NCBI GenBank assembly: GCA_905479575.1
Contig: CAJQNB010000045.1
Span: forward strand, 1-64,000
Length of the DNA stretch: 64,000 bases
DNA from: an uncultured Pseudophaeobacter sp.
Lineage (GTDB): Bacteria; Pseudomonadota; Alphaproteobacteria; Rhodobacterales; Rhodobacteraceae
Reading direction: 5' to 3'
A model generated the notes under the pieces. The model had not been told where the DNA came from. It was given only the letters and a program-made list of their open reading frames with translations, and made no database searches. This document shows, one piece after another, positions 17,426-26,673 of the stretch. Each line of letters opens with the position of its first letter. Position 1 is the stretch's first letter. The position numbers and the translations under genes were made by a program.

Positions 17426-18157
17426 ATGCATATGAGCAAAGCCGAGCCGCTCATTGCGATTGTGGATGACGACGAAAGCGTGCGCACCACCCTTTCCGCC
17501 TTAATGCGCGAAAGCGGGTTTGAGGCCCTCAGCTGTCCCGACATCGCGTCGTTTATGGCGCTGGGAGACCCGCCGCCGGTGGATTTGGCCCTGATTGACC
17601 TGCGTTTGCGGGGCGAGTCTGGCTTGACCCTGGCCATCCACATCCGCGAACGCTACGAAATTCCCATTGTGATGCTGACCGGAGTGGGAGACGAGATCGA
17701 CAAGATCATCGGCCTGGAAACTGGCGCCGATGACTATCTGATCAAGCCTTTCAACCCGCGCGAACTGGTCGCGCGCATTCGGGCCGTGCTGCGCCGCTAT
17801 GGGCATGGCGGCGCAAAACCCACCAGCGCCGCCTCCGGGCAGGGCATTGTTTTTGGCAGCAAGCGCATTGATATTCAAACCCGTCGGGTGCTGGACGCCG
17901 AGGGCGAAGAAATCCCGCTGACCAATGCAGAATACCGCCTGCTGGAATATTTTGCCCGCAACCCCAACCGGGTCATCCCGCGGCCGGAACTGTTGCAAGA
18001 ACTGGGCTCGGATATGCAACGCTATGTGGATCGTACCATTGATGTGCTGATCCTGCGCCTACGCCGCAAGATCGAGCCCGTTGCCTCCAAACCGGTGCAT
18101 CTGCAGACCCGCCGCGCCCAGGGGTATATTTTCCACCTATCACCAGAAGGCCAGTGA
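17426..18157 (+). CDS. OmpR-family response regulator (TorR-like)
   Basis: The protein has about 243 residues. Its receiver domain has the acidic pocket IVDDDES, phospho-acceptor Asp58 in LALIDLRLRGE and KPF lysine, followed by a winged-helix DNA-binding domain with RTIDVLILRLRRKIE. I take ATG at 17426 after AGAGGG; ATG at 17432 is also possible. Its stop shares a base with the start of the histidine kinase gene. The kinase is probably its partner, and divergent phnD is the nearest target. Confidence 0.82.
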   Translation: MHMSKAEPLIAIVDDDESVRTTLSALMRESGFEALSCPDIASFMALGDPPPVDLALIDLRLRGESGLTLAIHIRERYEIPIVMLTGVGDEIDKIIGLETGADDYLIKPFNPRELVARIRAVLRRYGHGGAKPTSAASGQGIVFGSKRIDIQTRRVLDAEGEEIPLTNAEYRLLEYFARNPNRVIPRPELLQELGSDMQRYVDRTIDVLILRLRRKIEPVASKPVHLQTRRAQGYIFHLSPEGQ

Positions 18158-20651
18158 TGCCCACGCTGTCAAACCTGAGTGTCCGGTTTCGCCTGTCGGC
18201 CGCAATTGCGGTTCTGTTTGGCCTGATCCTGTTGGTCAGCCTGATTGGCTTTTTGGTGCTGAACCGGACTGAACTGTGGATGAACGTGCTGCATAAGGAC
18301 ACCCTGGCAGAGGTTTCCGAAGCCTTGGATCTGTCACGGGAATCTGCAGATCTGGCAACCTCGGCACCGTTTTTATATGCGCTTTTTCCGCCGTTTCAGC
18401 TGGAACAGGAAAAGGCCAAGGTTTTGGCCAACCTGGACCGGATTGAGGCGCTTTCGGCCGACGACCCTGCCCTAGACCTGCCGGTGGCACGGCTGCGGTT
18501 TGCCATTGATGATTTGACAACAGCCCTGGCACCGCAGACCGAACGGCAGGCCGCGCTGGATGCCATTGATCGCGACATGGTGCGGCTGAACCAGCGGGTG
18601 CGGCGTTTTACCGGGGATCGCGCGTTGCCGCTGGCAGAGCGGGAAGTCTGGTCTGGTCTGCAACAGCTGACCGCCAGTGCAATAGGGGCGGGACGGGCCA
18701 ATGCGCTCATCGAGCTGGGAGAAGCGCACCGTCGCTATACAAAGCAGCGCGCGGCCTTACTGGCGCAGCTCCTGCCGGTTCATGGGGCGACATTTGCCGA
18801 GATTGAGCAGGCCACCCAGCGCGGCGAAAGCCTGTTTGTTCTGAAGCATCGCGATTTGGCGGCGCGGCTTGATGCGGAAAACGCGCTGTTTCGCATCCGG
18901 CAAGAAGCCCGCCGTGTCAGCACTTTTGCCGGGGCAAAAGTCGCTCAGGCGGAAAACCGTCTATCACAGGCCCGCGCAGAGACCTCCAGCAACCTAGCCA
19001 TTGCCAAAAACGCCTTTTTGGCCCTCACCGCCGCGAGCCTGTTGGTGGCGATCACCTCATCGCTCTATGTGTCACGCTACGTGGCGGGCAATCTGCAACG
19101 TATTGCTGAGGCCATGCGCAGGCTTGCAGCGGGCAACCACCGCACAGACCCGCCACAGGGACCAAACTCCGACGATGAAATTGGCCAGCTCTATGCGGCG
19201 TTTCATGTGTTTCGCGAAAGCGCCCGCAAGCTGGAGCGCCGAACCCGCCAGATTGGTCATCAGAACGCACTGTTTTCACGGGTGTTTCGCAATATCAAGG
19301 ATGGTGCGGCGATTGCCTCTTCCAAAGGGTGGATCGAGGCCGAAAACGACAATCTGCGCCAGCTGCTACGTCTGCCCCCGCGCAAGGTGCTGCCCATGCG
19401 CGGGTGCCTGATCTGATAGCGGCGTCCGGTTTTGCTCGGCGCACCTCGGCCAGCGAACATGGGGGGTTTGAAGAATATGCCGACCCCTCCGGCAACGTGT
19501 TGGAGCTGCGCCGCTCGCCTTTGCCAAATGGCGAAGAGGTCTGGCTACTGTCCGAAACCACAGAACGAAAACGGGTGGAGCAACGGCTGGAAGAAATTCG
19601 CCGGGTCGAGGCGCTGGGTAAGGTCTCTGGCGAGGTTGCCCATGATTTTGGCAATATCCTGTCTAGCATCTCTGGCAATCTGCACCTTCTTGAAACGGCG
19701 GATGCCGAAGAGGCCCAGCATCTGCATACCCGCCTCAGATCCGCCCTGGATCTGGGTATTTCGCTGACAGAGCGGCTGCTGGCTTTTGCCCGCAAACAAC
19801 ATCTGGAACCCCAGGTGACCGACATTGGCGTGCTGATCGAAGGCATGGCCGATCTGTTGGAAATTGCGGTGCCAAGTTCGGTGTCGATGGAATTTGAAAT
19901 TCCACCAGATCCGGTGCTTGCCAGGGTGGATCCGGGGCAGCTGGAAAGCGCAGTGTTGAACCTCTGCGTCAATGCCGGTCAGGCCATAGGAGAGGCCGGG
20001 CATATCCGCGTCTGCGTGACGGATGACAACGGGGCACAGCTGTCAATCCACGACGATGGCTGCGGCATGTCACCCGAGGTACTGCGCCACGCAACAGAGC
20101 CGTTTTATTCCAACCGCAACGATGGCAGCGGCACCGGGTTGGGTCTGTCGATGGTCGACGGCTTTGTCCATCAATCTGGCGGCCAGCTCAGCCTCAGCTC
20201 GCGCACGGAGCCCCCGCAGCAAGGCACCATAGTGACACTCAAATTCCCGGCGCTGACAGAAGAAAACAACCAATCCAATGAGATGCTGACACCCGGAACC
20301 GCCTTGGTGATTGATGACGACCCCACCTACCTGGCCTCTGCGTCAGAGGCCTTGGAACGTTTGGGCTATATCGTTGTTCGGGCCGGACGTTTTAGCGACG
20401 GCACCGCGCAGCTGCACCGCCTGCCCCGGCTGGACCTGGTGCTGAGTGACCTGAATCTGGACAATGGCGCATCCGGCTGGGACATTCTGCACCTTGCCCA
20501 TCGGCTGTTTCCCAAGTGCCGGCTGGCCCTCATGTCGACCCGCGAAACATACCGTGTTCCACAGGAGCTTGAGGCGGTGGCGCGGCCAGCAAAACTGCAA
20601 AAACCCTTTACGGATGCGATGATGCGCAAACTGGTGGCATCCAAAGGGTGA
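18157..20651 (+). pseudogene. Hybrid sensor histidine kinase interrupted by a one-base frameshift
   Basis: The first frame has TM1 (about residues 10-33), a helical periplasmic domain reminiscent of TorS-type sensors, TM2 near residue 290 and a HAMP domain, and then stops at 19414-19416. Continuous homology resumes in another frame through a PAS-like segment, a HisKA H-box (GEVAHDFGNILSS, His at 19641), an HATPase domain (GSGTGLGLSMVDG) and a C-terminal receiver with Asp at 20448. Adding one C in the CCC run near 19394 would restore a single protein of about 830 residues. Either the strain has lost the full kinase or the assembly carries an error. A separate restart at a GTG near 19404 is possible but would lack the membrane sensor. 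Confidence 0.72.
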
Positions 20652-20719
20652 CTTACATCCGGTAGGGTCGGACCACCTATCCAGACAATGAAGATAGCCA
20701 GTGGTGCAGCCTGACCCGC

Positions 20720-21925
20720 TTAAAGCGGTTTTTGCAGCAAGGCGAGCACAGCACCCGCCAACAACAAACCGGCGGCGGCCAGTAGGCTGACGCCGATGCT
20801 GTTAAACAGATCCCCAACCAAGCCGGCACCATAGGGCCCAAGGGTCTGCGCGACAGCAAACACAACAGTAAAAAGACTGATCGCCCCGGCCCAGCTTTCA
20901 GGCGGCAGGTTCTGGCGGGCAAAGTTGGTGACGGCCCCCGGCGCCATAAAGACCGACAGGCCAAAGACCACCGCCGAAATAAGCAGCGCGGGTCCGCTGG
21001 GCAGCACCACCGGCAGGGCCGATCCAATCGCGATGCCGGTCAGGATAAGAGCCAGCGGCACGCCAGAATTATAGCGGACCAGAATGGGCCGCCAAACCAG
21101 CGGCGACACACAGATGCACAGGCCAAGCATGACCCAGACCAGCGCAATAAACCCGGCGCTCGCCGCCTGTTCGGTCATCCAGGCTGACAAAAAGGTGAGA
21201 TAGACAATATAGCCCAACCCGAACCCTGCATATCCTGCAAGCTCAGGCAGCATTCTGCGCACCGGCAAAGGTGCGGATCGCAGGGGGTTCTGCACTGCTG
21301 GCCGCAGTTGCAGCGCGGCCCACAGGCCCAGGGGCAGAAACGACAGGCTGACCACGCCAGTCGCAATCCAGCCCATGGGCCAGGATCCGGGGCCAAACCG
21401 ATCAAGCATCAGCGGCAGTGCCGCGCCGGTCAACACGATGCCAACCCCGCCGCCTGATCCAAACAGGATCGCGATGGCCAGCGCGTTGCGCCGCGCATCG
21501 TTTTGAAACAGCCCCGCAGCCAGTGCCCCGGCAGAGGAAAAGGACATCGCGCCCAAGGTGCCCGCCAGGACACGCCAGAGCGTTTGCCACCACAGCGCCG
21601 CGTTTAGCCCTGTGGCCAGGATTGCTATGGTGGTGGTGACCAGACCAAATGCAAACAAGCGCGACGGTGAAATATGCCGGATCAACACCATGGTCAGGAT
21701 CGCTCCGGCAACATAGCCCAGCGCATTGGCGGTGTTCAGCCATCCCGCCTGGGCATAGTTCCACCCCATCTCGGCTTTCATCGCAGGCAACATCACCCCA
21801 TAGGCAAACCTGGCAAATCCATTGGTGACAGTAACCCCCAGCGCCAGCCCAGTCAGCACCAGCCAGGGGCGGGTTGGACCTTCATTGATGGCAGGACCAT
21901 CCGGTGATGTTGTTGAAAGAGACAT
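20720..21925 (-). CDS. YbfB/YjiJ-type MFS transporter
   Basis: The 401-residue membrane protein has about 12 hydrophobic segments and the NGFARFAYGVMLPAMKAEMGW signature (first helix and loop) of the YbfB/YjiJ MFS group, followed by GWLNTANALGYVAGA. Start ATG at 21925 (MSLSTTSPDGP) fits the family length. Members are putative exporters of small molecules with unknown substrates. The gene stands alone, convergent with the sensor kinase. Confidence 0.78.
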   Translation of the reverse strand: MSLSTTSPDGPAINEGPTRPWLVLTGLALGVTVTNGFARFAYGVMLPAMKAEMGWNYAQAGWLNTANALGYVAGAILTMVLIRHISPSRLFAFGLVTTTIAILATGLNAALWWQTLWRVLAGTLGAMSFSSAGALAAGLFQNDARRNALAIAILFGSGGGVGIVLTGAALPLMLDRFGPGSWPMGWIATGVVSLSFLPLGLWAALQLRPAVQNPLRSAPLPVRRMLPELAGYAGFGLGYIVYLTFLSAWMTEQAASAGFIALVWVMLGLCICVSPLVWRPILVRYNSGVPLALILTGIAIGSALPVVLPSGPALLISAVVFGLSVFMAPGAVTNFARQNLPPESWAGAISLFTVVFAVAQTLGPYGAGLVGDLFNSIGVSLLAAAGLLLAGAVLALLQKPL

Positions 21926-22204
21926 AGAAGCCTTGCTTTGTGCGACGCTCCTGAACCTGGAACCCCATCCGCCGCAAGCTGCCAATGATAGGCCGCCCAA
22001 GCAAGCCAATTTATGCACTTGGGCGTGGTTTGTCACCGCGTCGTGACAACGCCGGACCGGCCAGTGTTCAGAGAGTTGGCCCAAAGAACACCCCACAACA
22101 GGCGCTGCGGCCAAGCCTGTCACGGGCTGCAAGCTGGCTATCAATAGAGTATTTCTTGCCGTCGCGGCCTGTGCTACCCAGCCGGTGAAACAGATAATGC
22201 ACGG

Positions 22205-22750
22205 GTGGTGGTTTTGGAACGGTTCCTTTGGCTGGCAGTCGTATTGGCGATAATCTGGGTGGTCGAGGTGGTGAACCTGGTCTCTGGCTACGCGCTCAAC
22301 CCAGTGTTCGGACTGCTCCCCCGCTCCCTTGGCGGTTTGGACGGGATCCTGTTCATGCCGTTTCTGCACGGCTCTTTGAGCCACGCTGCCGCCAATACCG
22401 CCCCCTTGGTTATTCTCGGCGGCCTTCTGGCGGCCACCGCCCCAAGGCTGGTTTTCAAGGCTTCGGTGCTAATCACCGTGCTAGGCGGTTTCGGCGTCTG
22501 GCTCTTTGGTGCATCCGCGATACATGTGGGAGCCTCGGGGCTGATCTTTGGCTGGTTCGGATTTTTGCTTACCCGGGGGGTGATGACCCGGCAACTGGTG
22601 CCTCTGCTGGTCACCATTGGGGTGGCCCTGGTATATGGCACGATGATCTGGGGGATCCTGCCGGGACAACCCGGTGTCAGCTGGGAGGCCCATCTGTTTG
22701 GCTGTGCGGCGGGGATCTTTGCAGGCTACAGCCTGAGCCGCCGAGCCTAA
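22205..22750 (+). CDS. Rhomboid-family intramembrane serine protease
   Basis: The 181-residue protein has six hydrophobic segments. A HGSLSHAAANT motif (His55, His60, Asn64), VGASGLIFG with catalytic Ser111, and EAHLFG with His163 make the full rhomboid active site. It should cleave membrane-protein helices within the inner membrane. GTG at 22205 is the first start of the frame; GTG at 22208 or TTG at 22214 are alternatives, and no clear ribosome-binding site decides. It is convergent with tctA. Confidence 0.82.
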   Translation: MVVLERFLWLAVVLAIIWVVEVVNLVSGYALNPVFGLLPRSLGGLDGILFMPFLHGSLSHAAANTAPLVILGGLLAATAPRLVFKASVLITVLGGFGVWLFGASAIHVGASGLIFGWFGFLLTRGVMTRQLVPLLVTIGVALVYGTMIWGILPGQPGVSWEAHLFGCAAGIFAGYSLSRRA

Positions 22751-22787
22751 GTTCAGGATTGCAAATATTCTGGTTCCAAGGCAGCCT

Positions 22788-22811
22788 CAGCCCGGGGGTT
22801 TGCCCGGGCTG
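22788..22811. terminator. Hairpin between convergent rhomboid and tctA genes
   Basis: CAGCCCGGG at 22788-22796 pairs with CCCGGGCTG at 22803-22811 around a 6-base loop. The plus strand continues with GTGGCCTGCTTTTGG. It lies between two convergent genes and probably ends both messages. Confidence 0.5.
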
Positions 22812-22826
22812 TGGCCTGCTTTTGGG

Positions 22827-24341
22827 TCAGTCTCCCTCTGCCACGCCCTGCGCCCGCAACCGTGCCCGACGCGCCCGGTAACTGGGCAGCAGCACCAGCA
22901 GCGCAGCAAAACACAACAGGCCCAGCGTCAGCGGCCGCTCCCAGATAAAGGCGGCGCCATCATAAAGCTGCATGGAGCGCGAAAAGTTATCTTCGAGCAT
23001 GCCGCCCAGGATGAAGCCGATCAGCAGCGGCGCCAACGGATAATCGGCAAAGCGCAGCGCCGTGGCACAGACCCCAAAGCCCACCAGAAGCAACAGCTCG
23101 GTTGCGTTGTTCTGGCCGATATAGGCCCCCATCAGGGTAAAGAAGAGAATGAAGGGGATCAGATAACTGCGCGGAACCGACAGCACCTTGGCAATATAGG
23201 GGATCAGCGGCAGGTTCAGGATCAGCAGTACCAGGTTGCCAATGAACATCGACATGATCACCGCCCAGAACACTTCTGGCTGGTCGATCATCAACCGCGG
23301 CCCCGGCGTCACGTTCAGCGCAACCAAAGCCCCCAGCAAAATCGCCGTGGTGCCAGAGCCCGGAATACCCAGGGTCAGCAGCGGTACAAAGGATCCGGTG
23401 CAGGCGGCGTTATTGGCACTTTCTGGCGCTGCCAACCCCTTGATCGAGCCTTTGCCAAATTGATCCTGTTCCTGCTTGGGCGCCAGGCTGCGCTCTACCG
23501 CATAGCCCAGGAAACTGGCGATGGTTGCCCCTGCCCCCGGCAAGACGCCAATGAAAAAGCCCTGGATGGACTGCCGCCCGATGACTGGCGCAATGGATTT
23601 TGCCTCTGCCCGGCTGATGCGCAGATCGGTGATCGCGCCGCTATCGGCATCCTGCGCGGTTTTGGGCTTTAGCACCAGAAACAGCGCCTCTGGCAGGGCA
23701 AACATTGCCATTGCCAGGGTGATAAACCCAAACCCAGACTGAAGATCCATCAACCCCATGGTGAACCGTGGCAGATTGAACAGCGCGCCTTCGCCAACGG
23801 TGGCCATGATCAATCCCAACGTGGTCATCAACAGCGCCTTGGCCACCTGTCCGGTGCCGGCAAAGGCGGCAATCGCCGACAGGCCAACAACCATCAGGGC
23901 AAAATACTCGGGCGAGTGAAACAACAGTGCCACCGAAGACAAGGCCGGGGCAAAGATCATCAGCAGCAGCGCCCCAATGGTGCCGCCGGCAAAGCTGGCG
24001 ATGGCAGCAATGGTCAGCGCCTTGCCCGCCTTGCCCTGCCGCGCCATCGGATAGCCATCAAAACTGGAGGCGACAGTTCCCGCCACTCCCGGCGCATTCA
24101 GCAGGATCGACGAGGTCGAGCCGCCAAAGATGGCGCCGTAATAGACCCCTGCCAGCAGGATCAGAGCCGCCGACGGATCCCCCATCGAGATCGCCACCGG
24201 GATCATGATCGCAATGATCGACATCGGCCCCAGCCCCGGCAACATGCCGATAAAGGTGCCGATCAGGCAGCCGCCAATCACCATCAGCAGATTCTGTACC
24301 GAGAGGGCCGTTTGCAGGCCAATTAGCAGTCCTTCAAGCAT
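22827..24341 (-). CDS. tctA: Tripartite tricarboxylate transporter, large membrane subunit
   Basis: The 504-residue protein has about 12 membrane segments and TctA hallmarks: GMLPGLGPMSIIAIMIP near the start, GGSTSSILLNAPG and a PESANNAACTGSFVPLLTLG stretch. It is the main permease of a TctCBA secondary transporter for citrate-like tri- or dicarboxylates. The start at 24341 (MLEGLLIGLQTAL) lies 1 base after the tctB stop, so they are co-translated. Confidence 0.92.
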   Translation of the reverse strand: MLEGLLIGLQTALSVQNLLMVIGGCLIGTFIGMLPGLGPMSIIAIMIPVAISMGDPSAALILLAGVYYGAIFGGSTSSILLNAPGVAGTVASSFDGYPMARQGKAGKALTIAAIASFAGGTIGALLLMIFAPALSSVALLFHSPEYFALMVVGLSAIAAFAGTGQVAKALLMTTLGLIMATVGEGALFNLPRFTMGLMDLQSGFGFITLAMAMFALPEALFLVLKPKTAQDADSGAITDLRISRAEAKSIAPVIGRQSIQGFFIGVLPGAGATIASFLGYAVERSLAPKQEQDQFGKGSIKGLAAPESANNAACTGSFVPLLTLGIPGSGTTAILLGALVALNVTPGPRLMIDQPEVFWAVIMSMFIGNLVLLILNLPLIPYIAKVLSVPRSYLIPFILFFTLMGAYIGQNNATELLLLVGFGVCATALRFADYPLAPLLIGFILGGMLEDNFSRSMQLYDGAAFIWERPLTLGLLCFAALLVLLPSYRARRARLRAQGVAEGD

Positions 24342-24342
24342 A

Positions 24343-24825
24343 TCAACCTCCCCAGAAACCAGGCAGCGGGCGCATGTAGATACCCAAGACCTGCTGAACC
24401 AAATACCAAACCACCAGGGTCGCAATCAGGGCAATCGGCAGCAGATAGCGCCAGCCCCGTTCGCCCAGAATGGTGGCCCCGAGAATAAGAAAGGCAGAGG
24501 TCGAGACAATAAACCCGACAGGGCGCAGGCACAGCGCATAGGCTACCATCAGCCCCAGCAGCATCAGCGCCTGGCTCAGATGATAGTCCCCCAACCGGCG
24601 GTAATTGATCTCGGCGGGCTTTTCCTCGCTCTTTTCCAGTCCAAACAGGATGGTACAACAGGCGATCACGCCAAGAATGGACAGAACCTTGGGAAAGGTG
24701 CTGGGCCAGATCGGGTTGCGTTTCATGAACGGCGCAAGGCTGCTGTCCATGGTGAACCAGGCCGTATATCCATAGGCCAGACAAATACTTAACAGGATCA
24801 GTGCGATCCAGCGATCAAGAGCCAT
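24343..24825 (-). CDS. tctB: Tripartite tricarboxylate transporter, small membrane subunit
   Basis: The 160-residue protein has four hydrophobic segments, the usual TctB layout, with a charged loop (LEKSEEKPAEINYRR) in the middle. The start MALDRWIALILL at 24825 fits; the frame upstream has no support. It lies between tctC and tctA on the same strand and is needed for the TctA channel. Confidence 0.85.
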   Translation of the reverse strand: MALDRWIALILLSICLAYGYTAWFTMDSSLAPFMKRNPIWPSTFPKVLSILGVIACCTILFGLEKSEEKPAEINYRRLGDYHLSQALMLLGLMVAYALCLRPVGFIVSTSAFLILGATILGERGWRYLLPIALIATLVVWYLVQQVLGIYMRPLPGFWGG

Positions 24826-24902
24826 TTTCCCCTCCCTGCCCTTCAAAGGTGACAAGGCGATAGCCCGCCTTGCCACATGTCGTTTACTCACCCAGTTGGG
24901 TG

Positions 24903-25901
24903 TTACAGGAAGCCCAGCTTTTTCATCAGATCGCCAATGACTTGTTCCTGTTCTTCCAGGAAGCCTTTGAAATCATCGCCTGAGTTATGGATGTTTACCC
25001 AGCCATTGCGGGCGCGGACCTCTTCCCACTCGGGCGTGTCATACATCTTGGCCAGGGCGTCCTGATACATCGCCAGCTTGTCTTCAGACAGGCCAGGAGC
25101 CGCAAAGAAACCGCGCCAGTTGACAAAGCTGGTGTCGATGCCCTGCTCCTTCATGGTCATCACATCCGGCGCCACGCCAACGCGCGCGTCGGCGGTAACA
25201 CCGATGATTTTGACTTCCCCGGCATTGGCCAGGTTAATCGCCTCGGAAAATCCCGTCGACAGGGCTGCGATCTCGCCCGAAAGCAGCGCCGCCATGGCCT
25301 TACCGCCGGCGTCATAGGGAATATATTTGACCTCCAGCGCGTCTTTGCCTGCAGCCTCCATCACCATGGCTGCAACCAGATGATCCATACCGCCCGGAAC
25401 AGAGCCGCCACCAATGGCGGTTTTCGAGGGGTTGGCATCATAGGCCGCCAGCAGATCGCTCATGGAATTCACCGGGCTGTCCTTGCCGACAACAATGGCG
25501 GCGTAATCGCCGATGGTTCCAGCCACCAGCGTCAGATCGCGAAAGTTATGCGGGAACACCCCGGTAAGCGAGCGGATCACGATCGGGGTCGAGTTGACCA
25601 TCAAGGTGCCGTGGTTGCTCTCGGCATTTTCGATCAAATAGCCGATGGCCTTACCGCCGCCGCCGCCAGACATGTTTTCATAGGACGCGGTTGCCACCAG
25701 CCCCGCCTTGGTCAGGGCCTCACCCGTTCCACGTGCAGTGCCGTCCCAACCGCCACCGGCCCCACCGGGGATCAGAAAGTGAATGCTCTCAAGCGTTTTA
25801 TGACCCTCGGCCGAGACCGGACTGGCCAGGCTCCCAACCAGGCTCAAGGTCGCAACTACACTCGCTATCAGGGCGCGACGGCCCATCTTGATTGTCATCA
25901 T
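24903..25901 (-). CDS. tctC: Tripartite tricarboxylate transporter substrate-binding protein
   Basis: The 332-residue protein has a signal peptide ending SPVSAEG and TctC/Bug-fold signatures IHFLIPGGAGGGWDGTAR, the GGGSVPGGMDHL loop and YIPYDAGGKAMAALLSGE. It captures a carboxylate in the periplasm and delivers it to TctAB. It is the first gene of the operon and lies divergent from the tctD regulator. Confidence 0.9.
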   Translation of the reverse strand: MMTIKMGRRALIASVVATLSLVGSLASPVSAEGHKTLESIHFLIPGGAGGGWDGTARGTGEALTKAGLVATASYENMSGGGGGKAIGYLIENAESNHGTLMVNSTPIVIRSLTGVFPHNFRDLTLVAGTIGDYAAIVVGKDSPVNSMSDLLAAYDANPSKTAIGGGSVPGGMDHLVAAMVMEAAGKDALEVKYIPYDAGGKAMAALLSGEIAALSTGFSEAINLANAGEVKIIGVTADARVGVAPDVMTMKEQGIDTSFVNWRGFFAAPGLSEDKLAMYQDALAKMYDTPEWEEVRARNGWVNIHNSGDDFKGFLEEQEQVIGDLMKKLGFL

Positions 25902-25962
25902 GATTTCCTCCCATTTGACAACTGTCCGAAAGGCGGCTCAGTTGAGAGAGACAAACATGAGA

Positions 25963-25982
25963 AGCTGTCACCGAGCTGTCAC
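25963..25982. promoter_or_regulatory. Direct-repeat operator between tctC and tctD
   Basis: Two perfect AGCTGTCAC copies, at 25963-25971 and 25974-25982, are spaced 11 bases start to start, one helical turn. This is the usual geometry for OmpR-family dimers and sits in the divergent promoter of tctC and tctD. TctD is the natural binder. Confidence 0.6.
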
Positions 25983-26007
25983 GCGATGAAAAAAGTGAAA
26001 AGAGCGC

Positions 26008-26673
26008 ATGAAATTCCTTTTGGTCGAAGACAATATGGACCTGGCAAAAGCGATTTGTGCACGTATGCACCTGGATGGCCACACCATTGATCATGCAGGC
26101 AAAATTGACGATGCAATCGCCTTTTCGCAGACCGGAGATTACGATCTGATCCTGCTCGACATCATGCTGCCTGACGGCGACGGCCGCAGCTTTCTCAAAC
26201 AGCATAGGGACCAGAAACGCGACACAGCTGTGATTGTTCTGACCGCCCGGTCGCAGGTCTCGGACAGAATCAGCGTGCTGGATCTGGGCGCCGATGACTA
26301 CATAACCAAACCCTTTGATCACGAAGAACTGCAGGCGCGTTGTCGGGCGGTGTTGCGCCGCAAGACCGGCACATCGCAGGCGGTTTTGCAGCTTGCCGAC
26401 GTGAGTTTCAACCCGGTCGCCGGGGTGGTCACGGTCTGTGATAAAGTGGTGAACCTGCGCAATCGAGAGTTGCGACTGCTGGAAGTGTTGTTCAATGCGC
26501 CGGGGCAAATTTTCCCCAAGCAGAAACTGGCGGACCGGCTGTTTTCCTACGACGAGGATGTCTCGGAGAATGCTGTTGAGGTCTATATCGCGCGGCTGCG
26601 CAAACATCTCGAAGGCTCTGGCCTAAAGATCACCACCCACCGCGGGCTGGGCTATCGGCTGGACCATGATTGA
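26008..26673 (+). CDS. tctD: OmpR-family response regulator of the tricarboxylate transporter
   Basis: The 221-residue protein has a receiver domain with LVEDN, phospho-acceptor Asp51 in LLLDIMLPDGDG and a KPF lysine, then a winged helix ending in VEVYIARLRKHLE and THRGLGYRL. It overlaps the kinase gene by 8 bases. With its position opposite tctC it corresponds to TctD, which activates tct transport genes when the carboxylate is present. Confidence 0.88.
   Translation: MKFLLVEDNMDLAKAICARMHLDGHTIDHAGKIDDAIAFSQTGDYDLILLDIMLPDGDGRSFLKQHRDQKRDTAVIVLTARSQVSDRISVLDLGADDYITKPFDHEELQARCRAVLRRKTGTSQAVLQLADVSFNPVAGVVTVCDKVVNLRNRELRLLEVLFNAPGQIFPKQKLADRLFSYDEDVSENAVEVYIARLRKHLEGSGLKITTHRGLGYRLDHD

Noticed and set aside
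19329-20651. Separate gene for the C-terminal half of the hybrid kinase
   Set aside because: Its first 70 residues from the ATG at 19329 are a shadow frame of the upstream half; homology starts only near 19395, so a frameshifted single gene is the simpler reading.
24987-26090. Plus-strand frame opposite tctC
   Set aside because: It spans the tctC gene and runs into tctD in another frame; no motif supports it.
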